A stretch of DNA of 64,000 nt from an uncultured Negativicutes bacterium (GTDB taxonomy: Bacteria; Bacillota; Negativicutes; Veillonellales; Megasphaeraceae), in assembly GCA_900752195.1 (NCBI GenBank), contig CAADUJ010000001.1, positions 25,426-89,425 of the forward strand. Direction: 5' to 3'. The position numbers and the translations under genes were made by a program. Shown here one piece after another: positions 63,748-64,000 of the stretch (its first letter is position 1; each line of letters opens with the position of its first letter). Below the pieces are notes generated by a model. The model did no database searches and was not told the origin of the DNA. It worked only from the letters and a program-made list of their open reading frames with translations.

Positions 63748-63850
63748 TACGTACATCGCATGAGTTCGGAACGAATGAAATGAGTCGTATTTACATCAAT
63801 TATATACTGTTTTGTTTCTAAAAAGTCTGAAAAATGTGATAAAAAAGTTC

Positions 63851-63879
63851 TTGACAAACTCTTCTGAGTTTGCTAAGAT
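63851..63879 (+). promoter_or_regulatory. rRNA operon promoter P2
   Basis: TTGACA (63851-63856) and TAAGAT (63874-63879) are separated by exactly 17 bases, 132 bases after P1. Tandem promoters like these are typical of rrn operons. Confidence 0.8.
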
Positions 63880-63884
63880 ATACA

Positions 63885-64000
63885 AGTCGTCGCGAGACGG
63901 CGGATGACCTTTGAAAACTGAACAATGCAGCATACGAATGAATGCCAGTAGTGCGAGGTCTTATTCATAAGACCCGTCAAGAAGCTGAGACAACAGCAAA
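63885..64000 (+). other. rRNA operon leader (16S gene begins beyond the window)
   Basis: The block GACCTTTGAAAACTGAACAATG (about 63906-63927) is the boxA-containing leader seen before 16S genes in Firmicutes. GGTCTTA (63957-63963) and TAAGACC (63968-63974) form a small hairpin, as in boxB or processing stems. No 16S sequence itself is present before base 64000. Confidence 0.8.

Noticed and set aside
1..64000. CRISPR array, intact insertion sequence or prophage
   Set aside because: No regularly spaced repeats, transposase, integrase or phage structural genes were seen. The repeats found are terminators and operator dyads.

Overview
The window looks like chromosome from a Negativicutes bacterium, most likely Megasphaera or a close relative. 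Two kinds of gene occur side by side. There are Firmicutes-type housekeeping blocks (yggS-sepF-ylmH-divIVA, rapZ-yvcK-whiA, a T-box leader, PTS transporters). There is also gmhA, a lipopolysaccharide heptose gene expected of a cell with an outer membrane. A CoA-transferase of the butyrate/propionate fermentation type fits the same group. The genus is inferred from protein content and from memory of related sequences, not from a search.

Layout. Bases 1-4.2 kb: a partial NYN/LOTUS gene, a Ser/Thr symporter, an esterase remnant and a ferredoxin-type aldo-keto reductase. 4.3-7.7 kb (minus): murQ-murP-mupG, for uptake and breakdown of peptidoglycan sugar. 8.2-10.8 kb: tRNA-Arg, a GltD-type oxidoreductase, carbonic anhydrase and gmhA. 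10.9-15.7 kb: two LysR regulators, a YbaK deacylase, a CoA-transferase and an EamA exporter. 16.1-26.0 kb: an accessory run of ten same-strand genes (two flavodoxin-like proteins, cupin, three hydrolases/esterases, AEC carrier, iron alcohol dehydrogenase, two SDRs). Two of its promoters are nearly identical and carry a GGTAG-N3-CTACC dyad in the spacer. 26.2-31.3 kb: a serine T-box with two T-box cores in front of serC-serA-histidine phosphatase-serS. 31.5-31.7 kb: tRNA-Ser(GGA) and tRNA-Pro(CGG).

31.8-44.9 kb: a TerC protein, a GlpX homologue that has lost most metal ligands, a TIGR03960-type radical SAM protein, pgeF, yggS-sepF-ylmH-divIVA, an SLH-like exported protein, a Cof phosphatase, rapZ-yvcK-whiA and an unknown exported protein. 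45.0-46.4 kb: a decayed arsR/CoA-disulfide-reductase/rhodanese locus. 46.6-49.8 kb (minus): two paralogous amino-acid-binding lipoproteins and two HAD phosphatases. 49.9-54.7 kb: a SorC regulator, a glucitol-type PTS and a split transketolase. 54.8-63.6 kb: amidohydrolase, BrnQ carrier, TetR regulator, PPOX protein, dnaE and a cation diffusion facilitator. The right end holds two strong promoters and the leader of an rRNA operon whose 16S gene lies beyond the window.

No CRISPR array, intact insertion sequence, prophage or recognisable defence island was seen. The points most worth following are the shared-dyad accessory cluster, the double T-box core, the GlpX homologue and the possible phosphoserine phosphatase.
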